Positions 1 to 7,795 of a DNA stretch of 64,000 bases are shown one piece after another (within the stretch, counting starts at the first letter, position 1; every line of letters starts with the position of its first letter). Location of the stretch: assembly GCA_041916675.1 (NCBI GenBank), contig JAYRZB010000006.1:62001-126000 (forward strand). The letters run 5' to 3'. Below the pieces are notes generated by a model. The model was not told where the DNA came from, searched no databases, and was given only the letters and a program-made list of their open reading frames with translations. Both the position numbers and the translations under genes were made by a program. The DNA comes from JAYRZB01 sp041916675. Lineage in GTDB: Bacteria; Pseudomonadota; Alphaproteobacteria; Rhizobiales; Devosiaceae.

Positions 1-1
1 C

Positions 2-898
2 AATATCGTGCTTTGGGACGCCGATCTCGGCGACGCCACTCCGGAGGCCATCCGGGGATGCGGATTGCGGACCGAGCGGCTGGGCAGTGGCGAGGTGCGG
101 CCGGCCGTAACGCTGAAGCGCAACGGCACGGAATTCATTCTGGCCAACCTGCGCTGCGCCAGGGATGTGCTGCCGGCAGCGACGGCCGAGCGGCTGGGCT
201 TTGTCGTCAATCACCTCAAGGATATCGCCATTGGGATGGGGCAAAGCGGCCAGCTCGACAAAGTGCGCCACGACGACCTGCGCGCCTTCCTGACCGAAGT
301 GGCGCTGGGCAGCATTACCGTTTCGGCGCTCGATGGCGATGGCGCCACGGCGACGGCGTCGACAGCGGGCGCGACGGTTGCAACCAACGGCGCGCTATTG
401 ACGCCCACCTTTGTTGTGCGGCCATGGGAGGCAATTTCCAACACTGATGCCGACGATGTCATGGTCAACTCCAACGTCAGGATGGAGGTGGATGACGCCG
501 ATTTCGGCCCCATCGAAATCCAGATGCGCGGCACCTATGCCAAGGCCAACCAGAACTTTTTCCAGCTCCAGATGGAACTGGCCGGGGATGTGGGGGACAA
601 GACATCCGCCATCGCCGATTGTGGCGGCACGACGGTGCGCGACGGCGCGGAACGGCACCTGGTGCTGAAGTTCAAGAAGGTCGACGGCAATTTCCGCCTG
701 CCAAATGGCGCGTGCCTGGCCGATGCAATCGGCGGCGAGATGGGGGCGCAGGCGCAGTTCCTGGCCGAGAACTTCGCCGACATCGCTGTTGGCTTCGTTA
801 CCGAAGGCACTGTGGAAGAGGTGGGCAACGATAACCTGCGCTCATTCCTGCGGCGTGTGGCGACCGGTGAGATTAGTTTGGCCAAGGCTTCGCCCTGA
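2..898 (+). CDS. Hypothetical protein with duplicated domain (5' partial)
   Basis: I do not recognise this protein. The frame is open to the window edge, so the true start probably lies upstream; a GTG at position 8 is the first in-window start codon. Counting from that GTG, two related segments are visible at about residues 65-105 and 251-291. Both read F-x(6)-DIA-(I/V)-G, then a D-x-LR-x-FL-x(2)-VA-x-G-x-I core. An Ala/Thr-rich linker (about 106-130) and a middle part follow the first copy. Each copy is preceded by a short beta-rich stretch containing a Cys. The protein ends 240 bp before tRNA-Gly. It may be exported, but the N-terminus is missing. The reading frame is clearly coding; function is unknown. 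Confidence 0.7.
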   Translation, partial: NIVLWDADLGDATPEAIRGCGLRTERLGSGEVRPAVTLKRNGTEFILANLRCARDVLPAATAERLGFVVNHLKDIAIGMGQSGQLDKVRHDDLRAFLTEVALGSITVSALDGDGATATASTAGATVATNGALLTPTFVVRPWEAISNTDADDVMVNSNVRMEVDDADFGPIEIQMRGTYAKANQNFFQLQMELAGDVGDKTSAIADCGGTTVRDGAERHLVLKFKKVDGNFRLPNGACLADAIGGEMGAQAQFLAENFADIAVGFVTEGTVEEVGNDNLRSFLRRVATGEISLAKASP

Positions 899-1083
899 GG
901 CCCGAATTCAATTCACTCGATCAGCGCATCCAGCCAGGCGGCAACAACGGCCAATCCGGGCCAGCTGTTCGCCCTAGGCGACTGAACCCGTTTGCTCGCC
1001 TTCAAGGCTTCCTTGCAGAAACCTTGAAACATCCAAACCAGTTCAGCGCTGCAACATGTTGGGCAGAGACCACATCGGTCCAA

Positions 1084-1106
1084 ACAAAAAGGGCCCCGAA
1101 GGACCC
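1084..1106 (-). terminator. Intrinsic terminator of tRNA-Gly
   Basis: On the minus strand a six-pair stem (GGGTCC/GGGCCC, one G-T pair) with a TTCG tetraloop is followed directly by TTTTTG. It lies about 35 bp past the tRNA 3' end. A second, weaker stem (CCCAAGG/CCTTGGG at 1114-1135) sits between the tRNA and this terminator. Confidence 0.75.
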
Positions 1107-1140
1107 TATGTTTCCCAAGGCTTGCCAACCTTGGGGAATT

Positions 1141-1215
1141 TGGAGCGGGCGATGGGATTCGAACCCACGACCCTAACCTTGGCAAGGTTATGCTCTACCC
1201 CTGAGCTACACCCGC
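1141..1215 (-). tRNA. tRNA-Gly (GCC)
   Basis: The reverse complement folds as a 75-nt cloverleaf. The acceptor stem is GCGGGUG/CGCCCGC, the D arm contains AGCUCAGGGGUAGAGC, the anticodon stem-loop is CCUUGCCAAGG with anticodon GCC, and the T arm is GUGGGUUCGAAUCCCAU. CCA is encoded in the DNA. It reads GGC/GGU glycine codons. Short open frames crossing it are tRNA shadows. Confidence 0.97.
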
Positions 1216-1272
1216 ACTCCAGTGCCGGAGGTTCATGCTGCCCGAAGGCTTGGCATCAACCCGACGCGCGCC

Positions 1273-1301
1273 TATATGCCTAATCGGATAACCGATTGCA
1301 A
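1273..1301 (-). promoter_or_regulatory. Putative tRNA-Gly promoter with dyad in spacer
   Basis: Read on the minus strand, TTGCAA (1296-1301) and CATATA (1273-1278) are separated by 17 bp, a good vegetative -35/-10 pair about 57 bp upstream of the tRNA. The spacer and -35 include a perfect inverted repeat, AATCGG-N4-CCGATT (1282-1297), which could be an operator or chance. Confidence 0.5.
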
Positions 1302-1439
1302 CCCAAAATCTGACAAACCTGCGCCGCCCTGACACGGATGGGTTTGGAGCGTCCTGCCGCTCCTGTGCCGGGGGCTTGTCAGGCCGGGCTGCCAGGCGCA
1401 AAACAACCTGCTATTCTTACGTCCCAAAGAGCAAAGCCG

Positions 1440-2375
1440 ATGAACCTGAATACTCCTGTTGCCCAGCCCGCCATTCCCGCCGGCCTGATCAAGGAAAGCT
1501 CGACCAAGGCCTTTGCCGCCGATGTCATCAACGCTTCGCTCGAAGTGCCGGTGCTGGTCGATTTCTGGGCTCCCTGGTGCGGCCCGTGCCGGCAACTGAC
1601 CCCGGCGCTCGAAAAAGTGGTGACCGAAAAGGCCGGCAAGATCCGGCTGGTCAAGATCAATGTCGATGAGAACCAGGCCCTGGCCGGGCAGATGGGGGTG
1701 CAGTCGATTCCGGCTGTGTTTGCCTTTGCCGGTGGTCGCCCCGTCGATGGCTTCATGGGCGCGCTGCCCGAAAGCGAAGTGCGGCGCTTTGCGGAAAAAG
1801 TCATTGCCCAGGCGCCAGCTGGTGTCCCGGCGCCCGGATCGATCGAGGAAGAAATCAAGGCCGCGCTCGAAGCTGCCGAGGCCGCGCTGACCGCAGGCGA
1901 TCTGGCCCGGGCGGCCGAGATTTTCGGCATGGTCATCGAACACGCGCCCGGCAACGCTCCGGCGATCCTTGGCATGGCCAGGGTGTATCTGGCTGCCAAA
2001 CAGACCGAGGAGGCGCAGGCCGCGCTCGATGCCCTGCCCGAAGAGGCGCGCAAGGGCGATGCCTACACCTCGGTTGTGGCAGCGCTCAAGCTCGCCAGTG
2101 AAGCAGCCGGTCTCGGCGAGGCCGGGCAGCTGCAGCAGCGGCTCAATAGTGATCCGGATGACCATCAGGCCCGTTTCGATCTGGCGGTGGTGCTCAATGG
2201 GCAGGACCAGCGCATCGAAGCGGCCGAGACCCTGATTGCGCTGATGAAGCGCGACCGCACATGGAACGACGACGGGGCGCGCAAGAAGCTGCTCGAACTG
2301 TTCGAAGCCTGGGGCCCGAAGGACCCGGCCACGCTGCGCGGCCGCCGCCTGCTCTCATCGGTATTGTTTTCCTGA
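1440..2375 (+). CDS. cnoX: Thioredoxin-TPR chaperedoxin (CnoX/YbbN)
   Basis: This is a 311-residue cytosolic protein with an N-terminal thioredoxin domain (about 25-125) carrying the full WCGPC active site at 46-50. The following helical TPR-like half contains LARAAEIFGMVIEHAP-type repeats. The family binds unfolded proteins and protects them from over-oxidation before handing them to GroEL or DnaK. E. coli CnoX has lost the first active-site Cys, while this one keeps both, so it may also act as a redox enzyme (inference). The ATG at 1440 is chosen because the thioredoxin fold begins about 20 residues later; the frame is open further upstream but without family-like sequence. Next gene is 9 bp downstream, probably in the same operon. 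Confidence 0.9.
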   Translation: MNLNTPVAQPAIPAGLIKESSTKAFAADVINASLEVPVLVDFWAPWCGPCRQLTPALEKVVTEKAGKIRLVKINVDENQALAGQMGVQSIPAVFAFAGGRPVDGFMGALPESEVRRFAEKVIAQAPAGVPAPGSIEEEIKAALEAAEAALTAGDLARAAEIFGMVIEHAPGNAPAILGMARVYLAAKQTEEAQAALDALPEEARKGDAYTSVVAALKLASEAAGLGEAGQLQQRLNSDPDDHQARFDLAVVLNGQDQRIEAAETLIALMKRDRTWNDDGARKKLLELFEAWGPKDPATLRGRRLLSSVLFS

Positions 2376-2384
2376 CAGGCAAAG

Positions 2385-3047
2385 ATGCTCAAACGCCCCG
2401 CTTCCCCGCTTGATCTGCCAGAAACCGTTCCGGTATTCCCGCTCACTGGGGCGCTGCTGCTGCCTTTTGCGCAGCGCCCGCTCAATGTGTTTGAGCCGCG
2501 CTATGTCGATATGGTCGACCAGGCTCTGCGCGGTGACCGGCTGATTGGCCTGATCCAGCCCGAGGATGCGAACCGGGACGAATCGCCCCTTGAGCGGCTG
2601 CCACTGCAAAAGATCGGCTGTCTGGGGCGCATCACCCATTTCGAGGACAATGACGACCGCTATTTCATCATCCTTGATGGCATCTGCCGCTTCGAGGCGC
2701 TCGAAGAGCTCCAAACCGATACCGCCTATCGCCAGTTCGCCATTTCCTCCCAGCGCTTTGCGGCCGATTTCGAGCGCGAACATGGGGTCGAGGCGGTGGA
2801 TCGGGCGCGCTTTGTCAAGCTGATGCGCGACTATGCCGAGTTCAACAAGATCGACATGAACTGGGACGAGATCGAGCGCACCGGCACCGCCGACCTGATC
2901 AATTTCTGCTGCATGGTCAGCCCCTATGGGGCGGCGGAAAAGCAATTGCTGCTCGAAGCCAAAAGCCTGTTCGACCGCGCCGAAACCCTGATTGCCATGG
3001 CCGAATATGAAATGGCCCGCGGTGGCAATGGCGCCGCTCTGCAATGA
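2385..3047 (+). CDS. LON substrate-binding-domain protein
   Basis: This 220-residue protein matches the N-terminal substrate-binding domain of Lon protease without the ATPase or protease parts. The start PVFPLTGALLLPFAQRPLNVFEPRY is the typical first strand and loop of that domain. A helical half follows, including FCCMVSPYG and a KQLLLEA-type helix. Stand-alone LON-domain proteins are widespread in alphaproteobacteria and usually lie next to ybbN and a Trm112-like gene, as here. Their molecular role is not established; a substrate adaptor or binding role is inferred. The gene overlaps the following one by 4 bp (ATGA), implying translational coupling. Confidence 0.88.
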   Translation: MLKRPASPLDLPETVPVFPLTGALLLPFAQRPLNVFEPRYVDMVDQALRGDRLIGLIQPEDANRDESPLERLPLQKIGCLGRITHFEDNDDRYFIILDGICRFEALEELQTDTAYRQFAISSQRFAADFEREHGVEAVDRARFVKLMRDYAEFNKIDMNWDEIERTGTADLINFCCMVSPYGAAEKQLLLEAKSLFDRAETLIAMAEYEMARGGNGAALQ

Positions 3048-3274
3048 GCGATCCGGCGCAGCAGGCGCGCTATGTGCTCGATCGGCGCACGCTTGAAATG
3101 CTGGTCTGCCCGCTGACCAAGACGCGGCTGGCCCTGTCGGCCGATGGCACCGAACTGATTTCTTCGGCGGCGCACCTGGCCTTTCCCATCCGGCGCGGCG
3201 TGCCCCTGCTCAGCCTCGATGAGGCGCGCACCATCGAACCGGACGACCTGCACCCGCTGCTCGCAAAACCCTAG
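3044..3274 (+). CDS. Trm112-family small protein, degenerate Cys motif
   Basis: This 76-residue protein carries the Trm112/YcaR signature: LEMLVCPLTKTRLALS near residues 18-33 and a C-terminal half with AFPIRRGVPLLSLDEAR, the usual 'YPIrdGIPvlL' strand. Trm112-like proteins are small zinc-ribbon proteins; some activate methyltransferases. Bacterial members normally begin CPxC, but here the second Cys is replaced (CPLT) and no other Cys is present, so zinc binding is unlikely. The start overlaps the stop of the LON gene by 4 bp. Its end overlaps by 4 bp the convergent UbiH-type gene. Confidence 0.85.
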   Translation: MSDPAQQARYVLDRRTLEMLVCPLTKTRLALSADGTELISSAAHLAFPIRRGVPLLSLDEARTIEPDDLHPLLAKP

Positions 3275-4488
3275 ATCGGGTGGCCCGAGAGCAGTTTGGG
3301 CCCGTTGCTGCCAACCCCGGCGGCCCGCGCGATCATGGCCGATTTGAGCGGGCCCATGCGGTCGACCAGTCCAAGCCCGAAATCGCGCGCTGCCCGCACC
3401 GGTGCAATGTCGTTGGAAAACAGCCGGTTCATGCCATCGGTCACCATGGCCATCAGCATGGTATCCATGCGCCGCCAGCGCTGGTAGCGCTCAAGCACGT
3501 CGGCGCCGCCATGGTCAAGCCCGAGCCGCATGGCCTCAACGATCACTTCGGCCAGCGCGGCCACATCCTTGAGCCCCAGGTTCAGGCCCTGCCCGGCAAT
3601 GGGATGCACCACATGGGCGGCGTCCCCGATCAGGGCCAGCCGGGCCCCGATGAAATCGCGCGCGATCTGGAGCTTGAGCGGATAGGCCTGGATGGGCTCC
3701 TCGATGCTGACCCGCCCCAGGCTCGATCCCATGACCGCCTCGATCATGGCTTCGGCCTCGGCCTTTGGCAGGCCTTTGACGCGCTGGGCTTCGGCATGGG
3801 TTTCGGTCCAGACCAGCGATGAGTGCCGCCCCGGCAGCGGCAGGCTGGCAAACGGACCTGCGGGGCGGAAGTGCTCGAATGCCGTGCCCTCATGGGCCAG
3901 TTCATGGGCAATGGTGGTCACAATGCCCGACTGGCCATAGTCATGGCCCAGCGTGCCGATCCCGGCGCTGTCGCGCATCTGCGAGCGGGCGCCATCGGCC
4001 CCGATCAGCAGCGGGGTTGTCAGCACACGGCCATCGGCCAGCGAAATCTCTGTGGCCTGTGCCCCGGGGGTGACGCGCACCACCTCGGCGGGGGCGATGA
4101 AATCCACCCGGCCCTCGAGCGCGGCCTGCAGCGCCCCGATGGTTGAGGTATTGCGCACCATATGGGCAAAGGGCTCGCCGGGCGCTACCTCGCCGTCAAA
4201 CTGCAGGAACAGCGGCCGGGCCAGGTCCCCGGTGCCCGAATCGGTGATCTTCATGGTCCGGATCGGTTCGGCGTCCACCGCCATCGCCTCCCAGACATCA
4301 AGCGCCTCGAACACCCGGCGCACCCCGGCGGCCAGTGCCGAGGCACGGGCATCGACGGGCACGCTGAACGGTCGGCGGTCGATCATGGCAATCGAAATGC
4401 CGCGCGCAAAGCGCACAAGGCTCAGCGCCATGGCCAGGCCCACCGGCCCGCCCCCCACGATGATCACGTCATAAGCCGATTTAGCCAT
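3271..4488 (-). CDS. UbiH/UbiF/COQ6-family FAD-dependent hydroxylase
   Basis: This 405-residue flavoprotein monooxygenase most likely hydroxylates the ubiquinone ring. The Rossmann dinucleotide motif IIVGGGPVGLAMAL lies at residues 8-21. The conserved GADGARS motif is in the middle. The second FAD motif GDAAHVVHPIAGQGLNLGLKD lies in the C-terminal third. It belongs to the UbiH/UbiF/VisC/COQ6 group, but the ring position cannot be read from sequence. The frame extends about 42 residues upstream to 4614, but that part looks like noise and runs toward the glnK control region. I chose the ATG at 4488, where MAKSAYDVIIVGGG starts in normal register. It is transcribed against the cnoX-LON-Trm112 operon. 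Confidence 0.88.
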   Translation of the reverse strand: MAKSAYDVIIVGGGPVGLAMALSLVRFARGISIAMIDRRPFSVPVDARASALAAGVRRVFEALDVWEAMAVDAEPIRTMKITDSGTGDLARPLFLQFDGEVAPGEPFAHMVRNTSTIGALQAALEGRVDFIAPAEVVRVTPGAQATEISLADGRVLTTPLLIGADGARSQMRDSAGIGTLGHDYGQSGIVTTIAHELAHEGTAFEHFRPAGPFASLPLPGRHSSLVWTETHAEAQRVKGLPKAEAEAMIEAVMGSSLGRVSIEEPIQAYPLKLQIARDFIGARLALIGDAAHVVHPIAGQGLNLGLKDVAALAEVIVEAMRLGLDHGGADVLERYQRWRRMDTMLMAMVTDGMNRLFSNDIAPVRAARDFGLGLVDRMGPLKSAMIARAAGVGSNGPKLLSGHPI

Positions 4489-4566
4489 GCTGCCCGTCCG
4501 CTGCTTGTCAGCCGGAGTTTCGGCTTTTCCCCGCCCCGCCGCAAGCGCCAGCCTGCCGCAGGGTGG

Positions 4567-4626
4567 TGCACAATTTGCAGGCATTACGGAAAAAACCGCC
4601 GAAATTATATGCACAAATCATGGGCA
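4567..4626 (+). promoter_or_regulatory. Two NtrC-like sites upstream of glnK
   Basis: TGCAC-N7-GGGCA at 4610-4626 differs by one base from the NtrC half-site pair TGCAC-N7-GTGCA. A weaker copy, TGCAC-N7-AGGCA, lies at 4567-4583. They are 43 bp apart (about four helical turns). They are centred about 119 and 162 bp upstream of the start predicted from the sigma-54 promoter, a usual position for enhancer sites. The match is to a consensus recalled from enteric and rhizobial systems. Confidence 0.55.
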
Positions 4627-4710
4627 CTGGCGCCGCCGCGCGCTGCCTGCCCAAAGCGTGCGCAGCGTTTTATGAATGGAATCATAACTTTATGCCCGCC
4701 TGCCCTGAAC

Positions 4711-4726
4711 TGGCACGGCACTTGAG
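4711..4726 (+). promoter_or_regulatory. Sigma-54 promoter of glnK-amtB
   Basis: TGGCACG-N4-TTGAG matches the -24/-12 consensus TGGCACG-N4-TTGCW, except that the -12 element is GA rather than GC. The GG to GA spacing is the required 10 bp. The predicted start is near 4737, leaving a 36-nt leader before glnK. This is the expected promoter class for a PII-ammonium transporter operon. Confidence 0.7.
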
Positions 4727-4772
4727 TCTTCTGAAGCGAGCAAGTGTCGCATTCGACAGGAAAGGGGCAGAC

Positions 4773-5111
4773 ATGAAACTGGTGACAGCCATTATCAAGC
4801 CGTCACGTCTGGAGGAGGTTCGGCAGGCGCTGAACTCGCTCGACGTCCACGGCATGACCGTGACCGAGGTCAAGGGCTATGGCCGGCAAAAGGGCCATTC
4901 GGAAATCTATCGCGGCACCGAATATGCCGTGCATTTCCTGCCCAAGCTCAAGGTCGAAATCGCCATCGACGATGCCCAGACCGATGCGGTCACCACCGCG
5001 ATCCGCGAGTCGGCGCAAACCGGCCGCATCGGGGACGGCAAGATCTTCGTCCTTGATCTCGAACAGGTCACCCGCATCCGCACCGGTGAAACCGGTCCGG
5101 CCGCCCTCTAA
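4773..5111 (+). CDS. glnK: Nitrogen regulatory protein PII (GlnK)
   Basis: This 112-residue PII signal protein senses 2-oxoglutarate, ATP/ADP and, through uridylylation, glutamine. It docks on AmtB to close the ammonium channel. The T-loop KGYGRQKGHSEIYRGTEY has the uridylylation target Tyr at residue 51, and the B-loop TGRIGDGKIFV is intact. Placement directly before amtB identifies it as the GlnK type rather than GlnB. A strong AGGAAAGGGG ribosome site precedes the ATG at 4773. Control by NtrC and sigma-54 is suggested by the upstream elements, so expression should rise under nitrogen limitation. Confidence 0.95.
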   Translation: MKLVTAIIKPSRLEEVRQALNSLDVHGMTVTEVKGYGRQKGHSEIYRGTEYAVHFLPKLKVEIAIDDAQTDAVTTAIRESAQTGRIGDGKIFVLDLEQVTRIRTGETGPAAL

Positions 5112-5135
5112 CCTCCGGTCCTTTGGAGACGCACA

Positions 5136-6554
5136 ATGAAGAACAAAGCAATGGTTCTGGGGACCGCCCTGGGGTCCCTCCTGATGCCCCTGCCGGCCAT
5201 GGCCCAGGATGCTGCCGCACCTGCCGCCGAAGCGGTCGCCGAAACCGTGGCCGCCGCCGCTCCCGTCGTGGACAAGGGCGATACCACCTGGATGCTGGTT
5301 TCGACCATTCTGGTCATCTTGATGACCCTGCCGGGCCTGGCCCTGTTCTATGGTGGCCTCGTCCGCTCCAAGAACGTGCTCTCGGTGCTCATGCAGGTGT
5401 TTGCCGGGTTCTCGATGATCGCCCTGCTCTGGGTGATCTATGGTTATTCGCTGGCCTTTTCCGGCCCGGCCACGCCGACGGCGCTGTCGCCCTATATCGG
5501 GGATTTCGGCAAGCTCTTCCTCGGCCCGGTCAAGCTTGATTCTGTGGTGGAAAGCTTTACTGCCGGGGTCTTTATCCCCGAGCTGACCTTCGTGATCTTC
5601 CAGCTCACCTTTGCCGCCATCACCCCGGCCCTGATCGTGGGCGCGATTGCCGAACGCATGAAGTTCGGCGCGCTCATGCTGTTCCTGGCCCTGTGGTTCA
5701 CCTTTGCCTATCTGCCCATGGCGCACATGGTCTGGTGGTGGGGTGGTCCGAGCGCGGCCGACGCAGCCTCGGGTCTGCTGTTCAGCTGGGGCGCCTATGA
5801 TTTTGCCGGTGGCACCGTGGTGCACATCAATGCCGGTATCGCCGGGCTGGTGGCCGCCATTGTGCTGGGGCCGCGCGTCGGTTTCATGAAGGAGCCGATG
5901 GCCCCGCACAACCTCACCTTCACCCTGATCGGGGCCTGCCTGCTCTGGGTCGGCTGGTTCGGGTTCAACGCCGGTTCCAACCTCGAGGCCAATGGCCTTG
6001 CCGCCCAGGCCATGCTCAATACCATCACCGCCACGGCCGCCGCAGCGCTGGCCTGGGCCGGTGCCGAACGCATCATTCGTGGCCATGCCAGCCTTCTGGG
6101 CGCGGTTTCGGGTGCGGTGGCCGGTCTTGTCGCCATCACCCCGGCGGCCGGTTTTGCCGGCACGATGGGCGCCATCGTGCTGGGCGCGGTTGCCGGCTTT
6201 GTCTGCCTGTGGGCCGTCGTCACTCTCAAGCCGATGTTCAAGTACGATGACAGCCTTGATGTGTTCGGCATCCACGGCGTTGGCGGCATTGTCGGTGCGC
6301 TCGGCACCGCCATTGTGGCCGCGCCCTCGCTCGGCGGCTTCGGCTTCCCCGATGCCGAAGGCAATTACTCGATCGTTGGCCACCTGATCACCCAGGCCCA
6401 GGCCGTGGGCCTGGCCGTGGTCTGGTCGGGGGTTGTGGCCTTCGTCGCCCTGATGATCGTCAAGGTGATCATGGGCGGCCTGCGCGTGCCCGAGGCGGCC
6501 GAAAGCGATGGGCTCGATCTGTCGACCCACGGCGAGCACGCCTACAACAACTAA
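5136..6554 (+). CDS. amtB: Ammonium transporter AmtB
   Basis: This 472-residue inner-membrane ammonium channel is partner and target of GlnK. It starts with a cleavable signal peptide (MKNKAMVLGTALG... ending PAMAQ near residue 23), then a linker and about eleven membrane helices. The family twin-histidine pore residues are in LPMAHMVW and DVFGIHGVGG; FYGGLVRSKNVLS and the WFGFNAGS segment are also typical. The gene starts 24 bp after glnK with GGAGA upstream, so the two form one operon. The C-terminal cytoplasmic tail that interacts with GlnK is present (EAAESDGLDLSTHGEHAYN). No irregularities were seen. Confidence 0.96.
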   Translation: MKNKAMVLGTALGSLLMPLPAMAQDAAAPAAEAVAETVAAAAPVVDKGDTTWMLVSTILVILMTLPGLALFYGGLVRSKNVLSVLMQVFAGFSMIALLWVIYGYSLAFSGPATPTALSPYIGDFGKLFLGPVKLDSVVESFTAGVFIPELTFVIFQLTFAAITPALIVGAIAERMKFGALMLFLALWFTFAYLPMAHMVWWWGGPSAADAASGLLFSWGAYDFAGGTVVHINAGIAGLVAAIVLGPRVGFMKEPMAPHNLTFTLIGACLLWVGWFGFNAGSNLEANGLAAQAMLNTITATAAAALAWAGAERIIRGHASLLGAVSGAVAGLVAITPAAGFAGTMGAIVLGAVAGFVCLWAVVTLKPMFKYDDSLDVFGIHGVGGIVGALGTAIVAAPSLGGFGFPDAEGNYSIVGHLITQAQAVGLAVVWSGVVAFVALMIVKVIMGGLRVPEAAESDGLDLSTHGEHAYNN

Positions 6555-6562
6555 GCCAAACC

Positions 6563-6588
6563 GGCAGCCTGGCCCCGGCCGGGCTGCC
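6563..6588 (+). terminator. GC-rich hairpin after amtB
   Basis: GGCAGCC and GGCTGCC pair around a GC-rich loop 9 bp beyond the amtB stop. No clear T-run follows, so termination may be imperfect. A second stem (AAGGGTCAGGC/GCCTGGCCCTT, 6714-6738) overlaps the end of the convergent epmB gene. Confidence 0.4.
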
Positions 6589-6718
6589 GCCACAGCATTT
6601 GATCGCGGCGTGCAGCTCGTGCTCCTCTTGGCCCGCCACAGAGGCTTCCCACTCGCAAACAGCCCGGGCTGCACACCCCGGTCAAGTCGCTCCTCCCGGA
6701 GTAACCGGCACTCAAGGG

Positions 6719-7795
6719 TCAGGCTTTGCCTGGCCCTTCTTCCTGATCCGTATCGGCATAGGCATGGGCTATGCCGCGAAAATCGGTGACAAGGTACCGG
6801 CCGGGCTCCATGGCCTCGATACTGGCCGGGGCAATCACCGCCTTGCCGTGCCCACCGGGAATATCGAGCACGTAGGTTGGCTGGCAGAGGCCCGATATTG
6901 TGCCGCGCAGGCCCGCCACCAGCGCCTGCCCCTCGGCAATTGGCACGCGGAAATGGCTGGTGCCCGGGGCCAGATCCGGATGGTGCAGATAATAGGGGGT
7001 GATGCGGTTCTCAACAAAGCCCCGCATCAGTTCGGTCAGGGTCCTGGCATCATCGTTGATGCCCCTGAGCAGCACCGTCTGGCTGAGGAGCGCAATACCG
7101 GCCGCATGAAGCCGCGCCGCCGCGGCCTTCGCCGCCCCGGTCAGTTCGCGCGGATGGTTGGCGTGAAAGGCGAGGTACGTGGTCTTGCCGCTCGATTTCA
7201 GCGCCTCGATCAGCGCCGGGTCGATCCGCTCGGGCTCGACCACGGGCACGCGGGTGTGGAAGCGGATGATGCGCACATGGTCGAGCCCGGCAAAGCGCGC
7301 CATCAGGTCGCTGAGGCGACGCGGCGACAGCACCAGCGGATCACCGCCGGTCAGGATCACTTCCCAGATTTCGGGGTGGGCAGCGATATAGGCAAAGGCC
7401 GCATCGAGCGCCTCGGGCGTCATTGTGCCCAGCCCCTGCGGCCCCACCATTTCGCGGCGGAAGCAGAAGCGGCAGTAGACCGGGCAGACATGTACCGCCT
7501 TGAGCAGCACCCGGTCGGGGTAGCGGTGCACGATGCCCTCGACCGGGGAATGGCTGAGGTCGCCAATGGGGTCGGCGCGCTCGTCGGGCGTGGTGATCAG
7601 CTCGGCCGGGTCGGGCACGAACTGCCGACCGATCGGGTCGTTCAGGTCGCGCGGATCGATCAGGGCCTGCATGGCCGGGGTGATGGCAATGGCATAGCGG
7701 GCGGCAACGTCGGCCATCACCTCGCGCAGGGCCGCGGGCACCAGCCCGGCCGATACCAGTTCGTCAGCGGTCTTGATCGGGCGTGGGCTGCTCAT
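6719..7795 (-). CDS. epmB: EF-P (R)-beta-lysine formation: lysine 2,3-aminomutase EpmB
   Basis: This 358-residue radical-SAM enzyme converts alpha-lysine to beta-lysine for modification of elongation factor P. The cluster motif C104-x3-C108-x2-C111 sits in CPVYCRFCFRREMVG, and the PLP-binding Lys is in IPGGHGK near residue 320. The length and lack of a long C-terminal extension fit EpmB rather than catabolic lysine 2,3-aminomutase (over 400 residues). The start overlaps the stop of epmA by 4 bp, and efp is divergent next door, which strongly supports the EF-P role. A catabolic aminomutase is the less likely alternative. Confidence 0.93.
   Translation of the reverse strand: MSSPRPIKTADELVSAGLVPAALREVMADVAARYAIAITPAMQALIDPRDLNDPIGRQFVPDPAELITTPDERADPIGDLSHSPVEGIVHRYPDRVLLKAVHVCPVYCRFCFRREMVGPQGLGTMTPEALDAAFAYIAAHPEIWEVILTGGDPLVLSPRRLSDLMARFAGLDHVRIIRFHTRVPVVEPERIDPALIEALKSSGKTTYLAFHANHPRELTGAAKAAAARLHAAGIALLSQTVLLRGINDDARTLTELMRGFVENRITPYYLHHPDLAPGTSHFRVPIAEGQALVAGLRGTISGLCQPTYVLDIPGGHGKAVIAPASIEAMEPGRYLVTDFRGIAHAYADTDQEEGPGKA

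Noticed and set aside
913..1185. Small minus-strand frame beginning inside tRNA-Gly
   Set aside because: Its start is the tRNA read as protein (VRIPSPAP-like), a known annotation artefact.
4803..6674. 623-codon open frame on the minus strand across glnK-amtB
   Set aside because: It is antisense to two strongly conserved genes, has His/Gly/Asp-rich nonsense composition and no domain; a by-product of GC-rich codon usage.
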